A stretch of DNA of 64,000 nucleotides from Puffinus mauretanicus (lineage: Eukaryota > Chordata > Aves > Procellariiformes > Procellariidae). Position numbers and translations under genes: made by a program. Below are positions 25,098 to 36,263 of the stretch, one piece after another. Location of the stretch: contig JAJKFH010003229.1 in assembly GCA_023333565.1 (NCBI GenBank), forward strand, positions 3,012,001 through 3,076,000, read 5' to 3'. Position 1 is the first letter of the stretch; each line of letters begins with the position of its first letter. The notes under the pieces were generated by a model. That model saw nothing but the letters and a program-made list of their open reading frames with translations. It did no database searches and was not told the origin of the DNA.

Positions 25098-25151
25098 CAG
25101 TGTTGTAAAAAAGTAGTGGTAGTATTCAGTCATCATTCCCATGGAGAGAAT
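25098..25151 (-). CDS. GRIK1: GRIK1 exon 5 (54 bp microexon-like), ATD
   Basis: A short, phase-0 exon of 18 codons (residues 204-221): ILSMGMMTEYYHYFFTTL. It is too short to appear as a sizeable open frame and was found from the protein match. The acceptor on the minus strand is CTCTTTCAACAG and the donor GTAAGA. MGMMTEYYHY is invariant in kainate receptors. The third residue is Ser where human GluK1 has Phe and GluK2/GluK3 have other residues, so the position is variable. The 54 bp length matches the orthologous mammalian exon. Because it is phase 0 at both ends, skipping would delete 18 residues without a frameshift. Confidence 0.95.
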
Positions 25152-28100
25152 CTGTTGAAAGAGGTTGAAAGGTAAATGTACTTCACATTGGATGCTTTCA
25201 GTGTACTGCAATGTCTTTTGAAAAGCATGGGTTAATCTGGAACAATACGTTACAGGTTATGAAAACTTGATTACAATAAAACCTACATTTTTCTCCAGGA
25301 GCAAAAAATATCATATTGTGTTTAAATTATGTTTTTATCACCTCTGCTCAGGAAAGAGATTAAAGATTGCAAAACTTCTAGGGGAAGAAAAATGACTAGC
25401 GATAACGAGGAGCTGATTTTTTAAAAGTGAAATTCTTTAGTCTGCAGTTTAGAAGTGTTACAAAGGAATTTACTGGCAGACAATGGAATTTGTAGGGAAA
25501 AGTGCTTAGATGCATTTTTTTTAAATTCTGCATTACCATGTGAGAACAAGACACTCGGTGAGTGCTCACTGAAGTAAACCAGAAAAACAAAAAGAAAAAA
25601 GCTTCTATAAATGCCTTTTGTTCCACCTGGGGAATGCAGATCCGCAGGAGGTTGTCAAAACAAGCGGTATGAAAGGATTTCTGGTCTGGTTTAATTTTCC
25701 AGAGTCAGACCTTTTGAAGGTCTGCAAGGTAAGGATGGCATTTAAAGGCATACTGACTGGCCACCTCGGGCGGAAGAGGATGAAGTTTTTCTTCCCAGCC
25801 CCCACGTTGCAGGAAACTTCAAGAGGGATGTGTTTTGCTCCCTCAGCCCCTCTCCAAAAATCACTGGCAATGCTTACCTAAAACATCCCTGATGGTGCAT
25901 AACAGGATGCTCTATAGTTTCAGACCAGCATCACCTACGTTTGTTGTTGCCTCCACACACACACTATTACCATGATGCAAGCATTTTGCCCTCTCTGGGA
26001 TTGTGTGAAAAGGAGGAGGAATTATGAGCTAGGAAACTACTGAAGAATTCATTATCATGACAGTAACGCAGACAAAGGTTAAATGTTATTCAGTCTTGAT
26101 CACAGTAACGTAAGCATCTGCTATTAATAGCATTTTAGGACACTTTTAGCAGGGCCTGAATAGCTGTTTGAAAGACGGGGGAGGATAGCATGATTTGACT
26201 TGCCAAAATTCTCTTTCATGGCAAAAGCCTCTGAAAATCAGTTACGTGATTGTGTATGGCAATTCCTCACATAAAAAAAAGGAAAGAACCTAAACTTTCT
26301 AAGCTGCAGTAGATAACAAAAACAGCTCAATGTTAATCACAAACAACCAATCCATTTTCAGTCATTAAAAATCAAGCCAGAAGGCAAGTATTTTATTGAA
26401 ATGCTCCATTGAATTTACATGTCAAAATTGCCTTTTTTATTTCTTATTTTAACAATCATCTTCTATTCCATTTCTTAGAGTTATTTTATTACCTGTAGAA
26501 ATAAGCAATCTAGCAATCCTGGAGATTGATGGTCCTTCCCTATTTATGCACAGAAAATTATACATGGTAGCACCAATGGAAACTTTTGTGTGCTGTGTTT
26601 CCCAGCTGATGTGGCTGGGCTCAGTTCTGCTCCCTGGAGCCTTTGGATTTCTGTGTCTAAGGTCCCTGCTATGGGAAGGAGGTGCCAGTCAGGATTTTTA
26701 TGGTGCAGGTCTCTTTTGAGCTGAAACTGTATTGAAATAACCCAATTGCTTCATATGGGGCACAGACCAGCTGCTAGGTTATACAAACATGGTTTGAGCC
26801 CAGGTAATCCTCTGTATGCCTAAATTTGGTCCTCTACAGGAATTCTGCAGTTAGTCCATGATGTTACATTAGTATGAAAGCGAGTTCATACTAGCAAGTG
26901 TAAACAGGGGGATACAAATACCCAGATTTAAATTATTGATTCATTACAGTTTTAATTCTAGCTTGAGATAGAATAACTGGCATCAAGTCATCGCACTTCT
27001 GTCATCAGAAGATATAAACTGCAATCTGCCTGCGTAGAAATAGTAAGACAATGAAGAACCAGGACAATGCTAAGCCATATAATGCCTTAAAATACAACTT
27101 TACATTAACTAGACAGATACATTAGCTAGAATGATTATCAACTGTGTAGCCTGGATGTTTGGGAAGCATTACCTAGCTTGTGCTGCTGCAGCTACACTGC
27201 TACTGGGTAACCAGCTAGTTAATTCAAGGTAGCCCAGTTATTGCTTTCCTCACAAATCCAATGGTAGTAGCCTGAGAGGAGTGTTTGCCTCCTGAACACA
27301 TTTTTGATTAAAACTTTTTATGAGAGTATTGATTCCCAAGTAACACACTATAAACAGAGCTGGCAGGACACACACATACTTGTGAATAATAATGATTTCA
27401 AAAGTCATGCTAGAGGATTGTCTTTGAAAAAAAAACAGAACCAAACCCCCTGAAAACCAAAGGCAATTGCATGTAAAAAGCAAGGTTCAGCCAGCAACGG
27501 TATCTGCCATAACCAAGACACAGCTTCACGATGGCAATTGCTGGAAGGGTGCCATGGATTTGCCAAGGACCCTGCACCCAAGGGCTCCATGAGAGATGCT
27601 TGCTGAAATTCTTCCAAAGAAAGTATTGCAGCAGCCCAGGAAAGCTTAATCAACATGTCACTTTTGTATTTTCTATATTAACGATGACTCAATTAAGATA
27701 TGAAGATACAGACAGCTGGAAGGGAGCTTGTAAGTGGCACGCACACGTTAATAATGTCCTGGTCTGGTTAAAGAATAAGAATTGATGTTGGATCTGTCCC
27801 AGGCTGGGTCCTGGTCTGCCACTGAGCTCTGCCCTCTCACTTAACATTGGTCACAAGAACAGCCTTAACTGGTTGTCCTCCCTCTAACAGTCAGTAAGGA
27901 TGATAATTAGTTAAGTTATATAGCACTTAGACATCACTGTGACATGTGAGTTAGATCTGTAGATTGACCTAAATACAGTGCTTTTTATTCATGGATTGTA
28001 AAGACTTTGTAGTAATTATTTATTTATGTTTTAGGGTAACATGGTCGCTAAGTAAAATTCCCAGTGAATGACGATTTAATGACAGTACCAAATGCCCACT

Positions 28101-28263
28101 CTGATGGATGGTATTAGGAAAACAGGAGATGAAGACAAGTTAAAGCAACAGCAAGAGGAATGCTGAGTATCATGCTGGAGACCCCAAAGCATTAATGACT
28201 CCCAAGACTTAATGACTTGGATACTCCTCTTAGTATAAATGGGAGAGTTGCAAGGACTCATCT

Positions 28264-28290
28264 TCTGCTGTGTGTTTGCAACACAGCAGA
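28264..28290. repeat. Perfect inverted repeat, 10-bp arms, 7-nt loop
   Basis: TCTGCTGTGT and ACACAGCAGA flank the loop GTTTGCA in intron 4. A short hairpin with no further extension; probably incidental. Confidence 0.9.
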
Positions 28291-31216
28291 TACAGGGAAA
28301 GCAGCTTCTAGGAACTGAGCAAGACAATAATAAAAGCATGTTAAGAGCAAAGACTCCTTTTGGGTTGGAACACCTCTGAAGTACCTTGCAAAGCAGCTGC
28401 ACAGACTCTTCCCACAGAGCAAGTGTCCTCCCCACTAGAGAAAATGAGCACAGCAGCCCAGAAGAGAGAAGAGAAGGCAACAAGATTGGTTTATGTGTAT
28501 ATAGCTGCCCATAAGAAACTAGAGTGAGATTTCATTACACATTCCTATTTAAACAACTTTGCATGTAATTATTTAAATAATTTTGCAGCTGATATAAATG
28601 CCGTATTTAAATAATAACAGCTTTTACTTATTGTGGAACTTAGATGAATGTAAACTAGTGAAACCAGGCTAAAATATTCTCATTTCTCCTTGTAGATCTT
28701 CTATCCATTCCACCCTGTATAAAATCTGTTCTTCAGCCACACTCAGGTATGGTTGGATTATGGATTATCTTGGCAAATACGATAAAGAGAGTTCCGTCTC
28801 TAATTATCCATTTCAGATTAGAAGTTTTGGCCTTGTCTTTCACAGACCTATATTTTTAGCTGTGGGTCATGAACTGCAATGTGAATCTGAAAAAGTATCA
28901 GTGGTCAAATCATATATGGCAAGCTGACAGAAACTGTATAAAAATATTCTCTCTTATGTCTGTAAATCTCTCTGGGTGCCCTGTTCCTGGCTTGCATCAT
29001 ATCCCAGCTCCCACCTGCATTTGTTCATCTTGTAAAAAAATCACCACCTCATTTAGAGCTAGTGTCAGTCTTCCTTCAAGGGGGGAAGAAACCAGAATTA
29101 CGGGGAAGCATAGTAGCAGGAATTGCATCAAATACTTTGCTTGCTTTCACTTTGCATTTTCCTCACTCATGCTATTATTTAATTTCATTACCATTAAATG
29201 AATGCATTTCATTATCCGATTAATTAGTACCACCACTGTTTTCTAAGATCAGCAGGATACACCATAATGAATAAAAGCCCCTCTGCCTCCTTGCCTCTCA
29301 AGTGTTCAATATAAAAGTTTTATATTATGCTCACAGTGCTTCCCTGGACTCTGTGTAGACAGCTTTACTTGGACATGACTTAACTCACTGGAAATCTGCA
29401 TCCCGCTCAGTCACAGCAGCGGTCCAGCTGGAGTGGTATAGAGTTCCTGCAACATGGACGTGAGCCATGTCAAGAAACAAGATATATTCTGTAAATACTT
29501 CCCTAATGTTGGAGTCCAGCTGGAAGCAAGGGCCATAAATAGGGGAGGAGAAATGTGTTGGCTCCTTCAGCTTCCTGAAGAGATCCCAGGGAGCTAGGGC
29601 ATTACTTTTCAAACTCCAACATGGACATAATCTCACAGGACCAAGACTGAACGCACTCTTTCAGTTTGAAAGTCTACTTGCATTTGCACCACCCGGTGAA
29701 TCTTCCAAGGAAGCAAAGAACATCTACCTGTGCAAGATGCACTGACTTTATGTAACTAGTTTAGCTTTCATCTAGACAGCACAGCTAACAAGAACAGAGA
29801 AGCAGAGGTCTCGGCATAATGCAGCTATGATGTTACACAGCAAGGATCCCAAAAGACTGTACTCTGATTTATAGCCCGTGCTGCTGTATCTTTGAATCTC
29901 AGAACAAAGCTTCCAAGACAGTGGCCACATTTACTTCTATAGAGACCCACATTTAGATTTGGGAACTGAAGCGCACTGCCGAATTTCAGGATGAATTACC
30001 CCTGCCACACCATTTCTGTGCCCATGGTCTTTACTGATGTCTTAACCCGTGCATGCCCTAGGGACCGCCGCTCTCACCATCTGATGCCATTCAGCAGTAA
30101 CCAGGTGGCCAGAAGAGGATATCCCCCCATCAAGAACTCCTTTATAAAATCAATGAGAGGAGAATCAGTGAGGTGATTATGCCTCTGCTTCCCACCCTGG
30201 GGCTTGGGGGCATCTTGGGGGCTCTGCTGCTGGTATTTCTCCAGCGGCAGTGAGAACAGAGCTAATCCTGCCTTTTCTTAGCAGATAGTGGGCTTCAGCC
30301 TACCTGTCAAGTTACTAGAAGAAGCATACTCAGGAACTGAAGTTTTATACTCTCACATTTATTAGTGTACCTGGAATGTATACTATGGTGACACGTAGTT
30401 TTCATACTTCTGTAGGAACTGAATTAATTATTTTGCTTTTTGTCTGTCACATAGAGAAAGTGAGCATAGAAGTCTTTATAAAATGCTCTGTGAGTGTCCT
30501 AAACCTGATTAATTATACAGTACATTTCATAAAATTTATTTTAGACGTATGGAGGAAGGAATAGATTATTTAAGGCTAGAAGCAACATAATTTGTGAGAG
30601 ACAAGTTTGGCTAGCAGTAAAATCTATGTCAACTATCGGTGTGTTAGAAGAATAAATTGAAGGTTAACCATAACAACTTAACCTCTTTAACTAAGTTCCT
30701 CATATAAAAAGGCAATACAGACTAAATCCAGTATGTGCAGGATATATTGGAAGATTCATGCATAAAACAGATTGCAATTTGCAATAACTAGATTTAACTG
30801 ACTTGTGGGATTGCTTACCTAGTCTAGACAAATCTCTGTCCACAAAATATTTCAGGTCAATGTGGTAACCACCAGATTTTTCCTTAGAAAGTGTTTCCAA
30901 CTTCCTTGTGTAAGGGATTCAGTCCTGCTGGTCTTTGGCAAGTTTGGAAGGTGCCTTATTATCTCACACTCTTTCAGGGATATCTATTTTTAAGCTTGGA
31001 AAGGAGAGAGATGCTAGGCATCTCCAGAGCAGAGCAGAGCAGGACAGGCAATGCTGAAGTCAAACAGGGAGGTTCCTACAGAGCTTAAGCAGACCCTAAG
31101 CGGGACTTTGGAGATCACAATTTTACCCTAAGAAGCCACAGCTGCACTTTGCTCCTGCTTTTGGCATATAATTCTCTACTAGATCTCGCTCCTTGTCAGA
31201 TGATGCCATCCTCCAA

Positions 31217-31463
31217 GGGAGGTTTAGATTGGACATTAGGAGAAATTTCTTACTGAAAGAGTGGTCAGGCCTTGGAACAGGCTGCCCAGGGAAGTGGTTG
31301 AGTCACCATCCCTGGAAGTATTTAAAAGACGTGTAGATGAGGCGCTTAGGGACATGGTGTAGTGGGCATGGTGGTGTTGGGTTGACAGTTGGACTCGATA
31401 ATCTTAGAGGTCTTTTCCAACCTTAATGATTCTATGATTCTATGATTCTATGATTCTATGATT
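31217..31463 (+). mobile_element. CR1 LINE, 5'-truncated 3' end
   Basis: About 247 bp of the CR1 3' untranslated region, in plus orientation (antisense to GRIK1). Recognisable blocks, in order, are GATTGGACATTAGGAG, GGAACAGGCTGCCCAGGGA, GTCACCATCCCTGG, GGGCATGGTGGTGTTGGGTTG and ATCTTAGAGGTCTTTTCCAACC (shown only in part where longer than 20 bases). It ends in four perfect copies of the 8-bp unit ATTCTATG (31429-31460), the hallmark 3' terminus of avian CR1. No reverse transcriptase sequence is present, so it is a dead, severely 5'-truncated copy, as most CR1 copies are. It sits in intron 4. The exact 5' edge is uncertain by about 20 bp. Confidence 0.96.
31429..31463 (+). repeat. CR1 3'-terminal 8-bp microsatellite (ATTCTATG x4)
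   Basis: Four perfect tandem copies of ATTCTATG followed by ATT. This is the diagnostic tail of avian CR1, thought to take part in target-primed reverse transcription. Confidence 0.95.
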
Positions 31464-32139
31464 TGTTCAGTCTTCATGAGCTTAAAGCTCCAGCAGCCAA
31501 GATTTTCAAGTTGACTATGGGAGTGACAGACTAGCTGCAACTTTTTCCATCAGCTCTGCTGGTGTGGTATGTCTTGTTTGAAAATTCTGCTGGTATAATC
31601 TCCTGGTTCAAGTAATTTTGGAATACCCTGATCCCTGTGGAGCGGGTCACTTTGGTCAGGAGAGCTGCTGGTTTGGGTAGTTACCTGGTACACGTAACGG
31701 AGCTGGGAAACTCCCTTAGCCTCCGTGTGCCGGTCGCATGAGGTTACCAACCCTCGTGAGGGAATATGGAGAGAAAATTCAAAGTGACTTTTGGAAAAGG
31801 CAGCAATTAATAATCACAATTTCCTCTTGCTCTTTCCAGATCTGGGTGAGAAGAGGGCCAGCCTCATTAAGCTGGTCGGGGACTGTGAAAGCCTGCAGCA
31901 CGTCAGAGAGAAGGGGAAACGTGTGAGTTTAGGGAATAGGTTATTCAGCTGAGTGCAGGCTTTGTATTTTGTTTAAATTAGGTTATTGATTTACCTGTTC
32001 TTGTTGTGCACAAGGAAGAAGTGTGGCTCAATGGTATTTTAGTTGAAGCTATAAATAAGCAAAAGACAGTCTCGTTTAAGAGAAGAAATCTGGTTTTTGT
32101 GCTGTTTTGTAAACAAAAGTTTGAAGAGGGCAAGTGAAG

Positions 32140-32730
32140 AGGTCACCTCCCCTGGTCCCACAGCCTGGTAAAGCGGCTGGGTCAGGTAGCTCCACGCTCC
32201 CAAACACAGCTCCGTATGCCAACACTTTCAGGATGTAATTCTGAAATTTTGCTCCCAGAAAGAGCTTTTGGGCATCCCTTGCCCTCCCTTCCTGGGAAAC
32301 AAGCCGTGCCACAGCTGGTGCCCCCAGAGCGCTGGCGTGAGCGGCCCCTGCTTGCAGAGCCATTGCTGCTGCTGCCAACCCCGGTGGCACGGGCACCGCT
32401 GGAAGAAGGGCAGCAGCTTTCCTGCCCTGCCTGTGCCTTCAGCTGGGAGGCAGGCTGGCAGCAGAAATACTGCTGGCGGTATGCCTCACCGCTCCCCCGC
32501 AGGGGAACGTGGCCGAAGCAGGTGAGAGGTGGCCTTTTGCCTTTTTCCCAGCATTGGCGAGGCTTGAAGGAGGTAAGGGATGCTGCCCGCCTGTGTTGGG
32601 GGATTGTCCACAGGAGATGGAGCGGATCCTGGTGCAGAGAGGGCACCTTTGGGTTTGGAGGGGGGGGACATGCAGACCCTTGCGCAAAACTTTTGGGGGG
32701 AAACCTGCGCAGGCTTGGAGGGTGAACAGG
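32140..32730. other. GC-rich, CpG-containing patch in intron 4
   Basis: A roughly 600-bp stretch clearly richer in G and C than its surroundings, with some twenty or more CpG dinucleotides scattered through it and long C/G runs near 32640-32700. It keeps several frames open at once (for example 169 codons at 32216-32725 plus and 184 codons at 32182-32736 minus), as GC-rich DNA does because stop codons are AT-rich. No protein family is recognised. It might be a regulatory element, an internal promoter or simply a local base-composition fluctuation. Confidence 0.45.
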
Positions 32731-35293
32731 ACACAAGAACCGAGCATAAGCAATGGTGGGTATGTCCCTGTTGCATTTTTAATCTGTAAAATACCCTGCG
32801 CAACCCAACCCACTACAAATCTCCACTTCCTTTATTTATTTTCTCCTGCATGGGCTACTAAATGTCTACTACATTATTGTAAATACAGCAGACAAGAAAT
32901 TGTTGCTTTGGGGACAGATTTAGGTGACTGCTGGCTCTGATTCCTACTCATATTAGAAATCTTATATAATTTAACAATGATAGGTATTTTTCTTGTAATA
33001 TCTATTGGATCGTTTACAAAGTAAAAAATATTCTCTACTAATATTGCAGAGTTTTCTTAAAATAATTTCTATAGTATTCTCTTTAATATCTTGTTTTCAT
33101 TCAGCGTAAAATTACGTAGGGGTTTGTGTATGCAGTGATGAGAATGTGACCCATGGTACTTCATGTAGCTAACCTACAATCAGGTGAGTCCCACATGAAT
33201 TCAGAGCCCTCCACACCTTCACATTTCACAGCTGCCTTTGACAGTGAGGAGATTCAACACCTGAGTTACTGCTGCCAGCATCTAGATTCAGCCACAGAAC
33301 TATCTCATATAAAAGACATTTTCCCTTTCTTTCTAGTCTATATTTATGTTGCTTCCTTTCGCTCAGCTCTGACCCACAGGTGTACTTCTCTCATTTTCCG
33401 TTTTCTCCCACACTGCCATTCACCATCCTTCCCTGAGTTCTTAAGGCATTGGGGAGCATTATCTGTATCTGCAGCCTGTCAGCGGTCTCCCTGATCCATT
33501 TCCCACACAAACTGTTCTGCCACTTTGCCCTGTCTTAGTGCATCTTTTAGCACTTCCTCTTCTTCTTTTGACACTAAGGTTATTTTTTTTTTTTCATACT
33601 CAGCCTGGTATATTTGAAGCTTTGTGCCTCCTGCAGTGTGCCAGACATTTGTACTTTCTTCTTGCAGATCCTTGAAAATATGTGTTGGCAGTTTAACTCT
33701 TCCCCCACAAATCTCATTTTGGAGCAGCTTGTTCCTGTTGTCATGTTTTAATGCTTTTGGACAGCCCTACAGGGAGCAGAGTGAGGGGACAGCAGTTCTC
33801 CTGTCCACCCCCCTTCCCAATTAATGCTGCTAGCTACAGTGCACTCCCCATCACGTGAGAGAGCAGCTGCATGATCACGCACCCTCCCCTTGCTCTTCCC
33901 TCACATTCCCAACATCATGCCTGCATCTGGTCCTGCTGTAGCTTAAATACATGACTTGCACCGAGAAAATCCTAAAATTTAGTACAGGCCAACTTTCCTG
34001 ACAGCAGTAAATTTAACTCTACCAGCTCATGGGAATTGTGTGCTGCTCTCAGTGCATCTGATTTAGGACACCATCCTGCAAGTCTGTATTCACAGGACCA
34101 AGATCTTCCAGTCTGGAGAGGATGGTTTCAGGCTCCGCAGACTAATGCAACCAGTAAGCTATCTTACTTACTTTGATACAGAATGGTACTCTGCATAACT
34201 TAAATATTTCAGCAAAACATTCTGGGTTGGAAGCATAGGTTTTAACCTTTATGGGACAGCCCATATCTGTGCATTTAGATCAGTGGAACCTCTCTGGTGA
34301 TCTTCTGGGATCAGTGTTTCCCATCAAACTGACTGACAGTAAAACCAACAAGCCCTTAAACCTACAATTGCAGCAAAAAGTGAAATGACATTCACAATGT
34401 AATGTATTACTTGCTTGGAATTATGGTCTATAGGTCAATGAATTGCAGAAGCCAGTGCTTTAGACTTTGATTGTCCAGAAATATATAGCAAGTGACAACA
34501 GTAAATTCTAATTTACACCACTCTCTGTGTGCCCCTGGTAACATCCCAGCCCATTAACATCAGGCTTTGTGGTGTTTGTCCTTGCCTTGTGTGGCTGTCC
34601 AACTCTCACGCTTAGGTCAGGGCTATGTCAACCCTTGCACAATAGCGTCTCTTCCTGTTTTAAAGTATACGTTTTTCTTCTGATACTGTCTCCGTTCCAT
34701 CTTCTTGCTGTACCAGAGTTTAAAATGTGATGAGGTAGTGCAGCAGAGCAAACCTTGCTTTGTTACAGGGATGTGAATGCAGAGTTACGCTCTTGTCTGC
34801 AGTGGATTAATGCCCTGCTGTTACTGTAGTCAGCACTGAGCCTGATGTGCAGCCTCTGTGGAGGCAATAGCTCAATGAGAGCCGCTTCCTAAGCACTCCA
34901 AAATAGGCTCTTTTGTTTTTTGTGGGGAAGACATAAGAACTCTATTGATTAAAGCAGGACAAGCTAAAATAAATGCAACAATCTTCCTAGTCAAGCAGAA
35001 CCTGAAGTATTAAAAAGAAATGCATATTTCCTTCTACGGAATATCTATGGGATTCTCTTCAGACATCAATACTGCTGCTGGTCCTTATGGCTCTGTGAAG
35101 CCCTGAAGTCTTGTGGAATGCTCAGATGCTGCAGCACGTTTTGTAACAACTTCTGTCCCTGGTACTAACAAGCCTATGGCCTAATTGGTAAATGCATTCA
35201 GCTTTAGTGTTTCCCAGAAAATGAAAACCAGAGAGGCTGACAACTTTCGGGATACAAAATGAATGTCGTGCTTTTTCACACCCCTCCCCTTAC

Positions 35294-35475
35294 CTGCTTA
35301 AGGATTTCTGCTGCCGTTTCATGTGAGCAATCAAATATCACGTAGAACTCCTTGCCCTTCTTCATCTCCTTGAGTAAAGGCCTGGCATCTTTATTCCCAG
35401 AGGGCAGTTGGCGGATTTTGATTTTAATATTGTATCTAGAAGGGGCTTTGATGAGCTCTTGCAGGCGAATTAGAC
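35294..35475 (-). CDS. GRIK1: GRIK1 exon 4 (182 bp), ATD lobe 1 to lobe 2 crossover
   Basis: This exon encodes residues 143-203, starting (G)[15 protein letters not shown] and ending [10 protein letters not shown]. It is the ATD segment that carries the RLQELI helix and the VIFDCSHE strand-turn, both kainate-receptor signatures. The [14 protein letters not shown] stretch is GluK1-like; GluK2 has LPADTKDA at this point. The acceptor reads TTTTTCAG above 35475 and the donor is GTAAGG below 35294. The first two bases complete a glycine codon split with exon 3. The exon ends after a full Gln codon, so all later exons in the window are in phase 0. The length of 182 bp is the usual one for this exon in the family. 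Confidence 0.97.
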
Positions 35476-36050
35476 CTGAAAAATGATATGCAATCATACC
35501 ACTAACCATTCTGTGCAATGGGTATTTATTGTCACTTAAAGAGGGTCTTTTATCAGTCCAAACATATTTCACATACCCAAAAGGTAGTTGTTAGCTTCAT
35601 ATTTTCCAGCCTCCTAACTAATATTGTTATAGTTTTCCTTTTCATGGTTATACTTGGCTTCAACATTTAAATATTCTGAAATGTATTTTTAATTGGTTGA
35701 CTATAGGATATGTTTGTATTGAAGTTATATTGATACAGTTCATTGCAAAAAGGATATAATGCTTCTTCTTTAGCAGCGAATTATTATTTCAACATTAAAC
35801 AACAAGAACATAGAATTGAAGAAACCTCCTTACTAACTTTCCTGACTAATGTCAAGCATGAGCAGATGAGGGGAGATAGGGGGAGAAAAATGTTCAATGG
35901 CCAACACCTCCATTGTGGTTCACTAAGCCAGTTGTTAGCCTGAGTGGCACTTACCAATAATTACTCTTAATAGGTATCCATATGGCTCTTATTGTCCTCA
36001 TTTCAGCATACATTGCAATACCCCAGAGGAGGAGCCTTAAATTTTTCTTA

Positions 36051-36120
36051 TCATCAGTTTAGAGAAAAAAAGCCTGAAGGCATAGTGACTTGCGTAAGGT
36101 CACTCAGCAAGTCTGAGGTC
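36051..36120 (-). mobile_element. MIR-like SINE relic
   Basis: The segment ATAGTGACTTGCGTAAGGTC followed by ACTCAGCAAGTCTGAGGTC is a good match, in reverse orientation, to the MIR core around the AAGTGACTTGCCCAAGGTCA block. The flanking ATCAGTTTAGAG fits the ACTGAGG-type block that precedes it. Boundaries are approximate. Confidence 0.65.
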
Positions 36121-36195
36121 TTATAAAGAACTGAAATATTTTGAGGTCCAGTTCTACATCTGTAAACACAAGAACGTGATTTCTAAGACTATATC

Positions 36196-36263
36196 TTCAG
36201 CTGGCACAGATTTACACGGCTTATTTGAAGTCAGTGGAGCTCAACCAGTTGAAGATTTGTCCA
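36196..36263. repeat. Old repeat relic related to the palindromic family
   Basis: Blocks TCAGCTGGCACAGATTTACA, then TTGAAGTCAGTGGAGCTC and CAACCAGTTGAAGATTTGTCC. The outer parts (CAGCTGG and CCAGTTG) are near inverted copies, and TTGAAGTCAGTGGAGCT forms the centre. It resembles an ancient element that I recall as common in sauropsid genomes; the name is uncertain. It lies 75 bp past a MIR-like relic. Confidence 0.5.

Larger units (their letters stand above)
25152..35293 (-). other. GRIK1 intron 4 (10.1 kb)
   Basis: GT-AG intron with donor GTAAGG at 35293. It contains the CR1 insertion at 31217-31463, a GC-rich patch at about 32140-32730 and a short perfect inverted repeat at 28264-28290. The longest frames here (169 codons at 32216-32725 plus; 135 codons at 28076-28483 minus) have no recognisable protein features. 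Confidence 0.88.

Noticed and set aside
28076..28483. 135-codon minus-strand frame with Leu/Cys-rich start
   Set aside because: Resembles a signal peptide superficially but the rest has no domain, and it lies inside intron 4. Treated as chance.
32640..32705. G-runs that might form a G-quadruplex
   Set aside because: Three G tracts are close together but the fourth is over 30 bases away, so the usual G4 pattern is not met.
32216..32725. 169-codon plus-strand frame and overlapping 184-codon minus-strand frame
   Set aside because: Open in several frames at once because the patch is GC-rich; no recognised domain, signal peptide or homolog.
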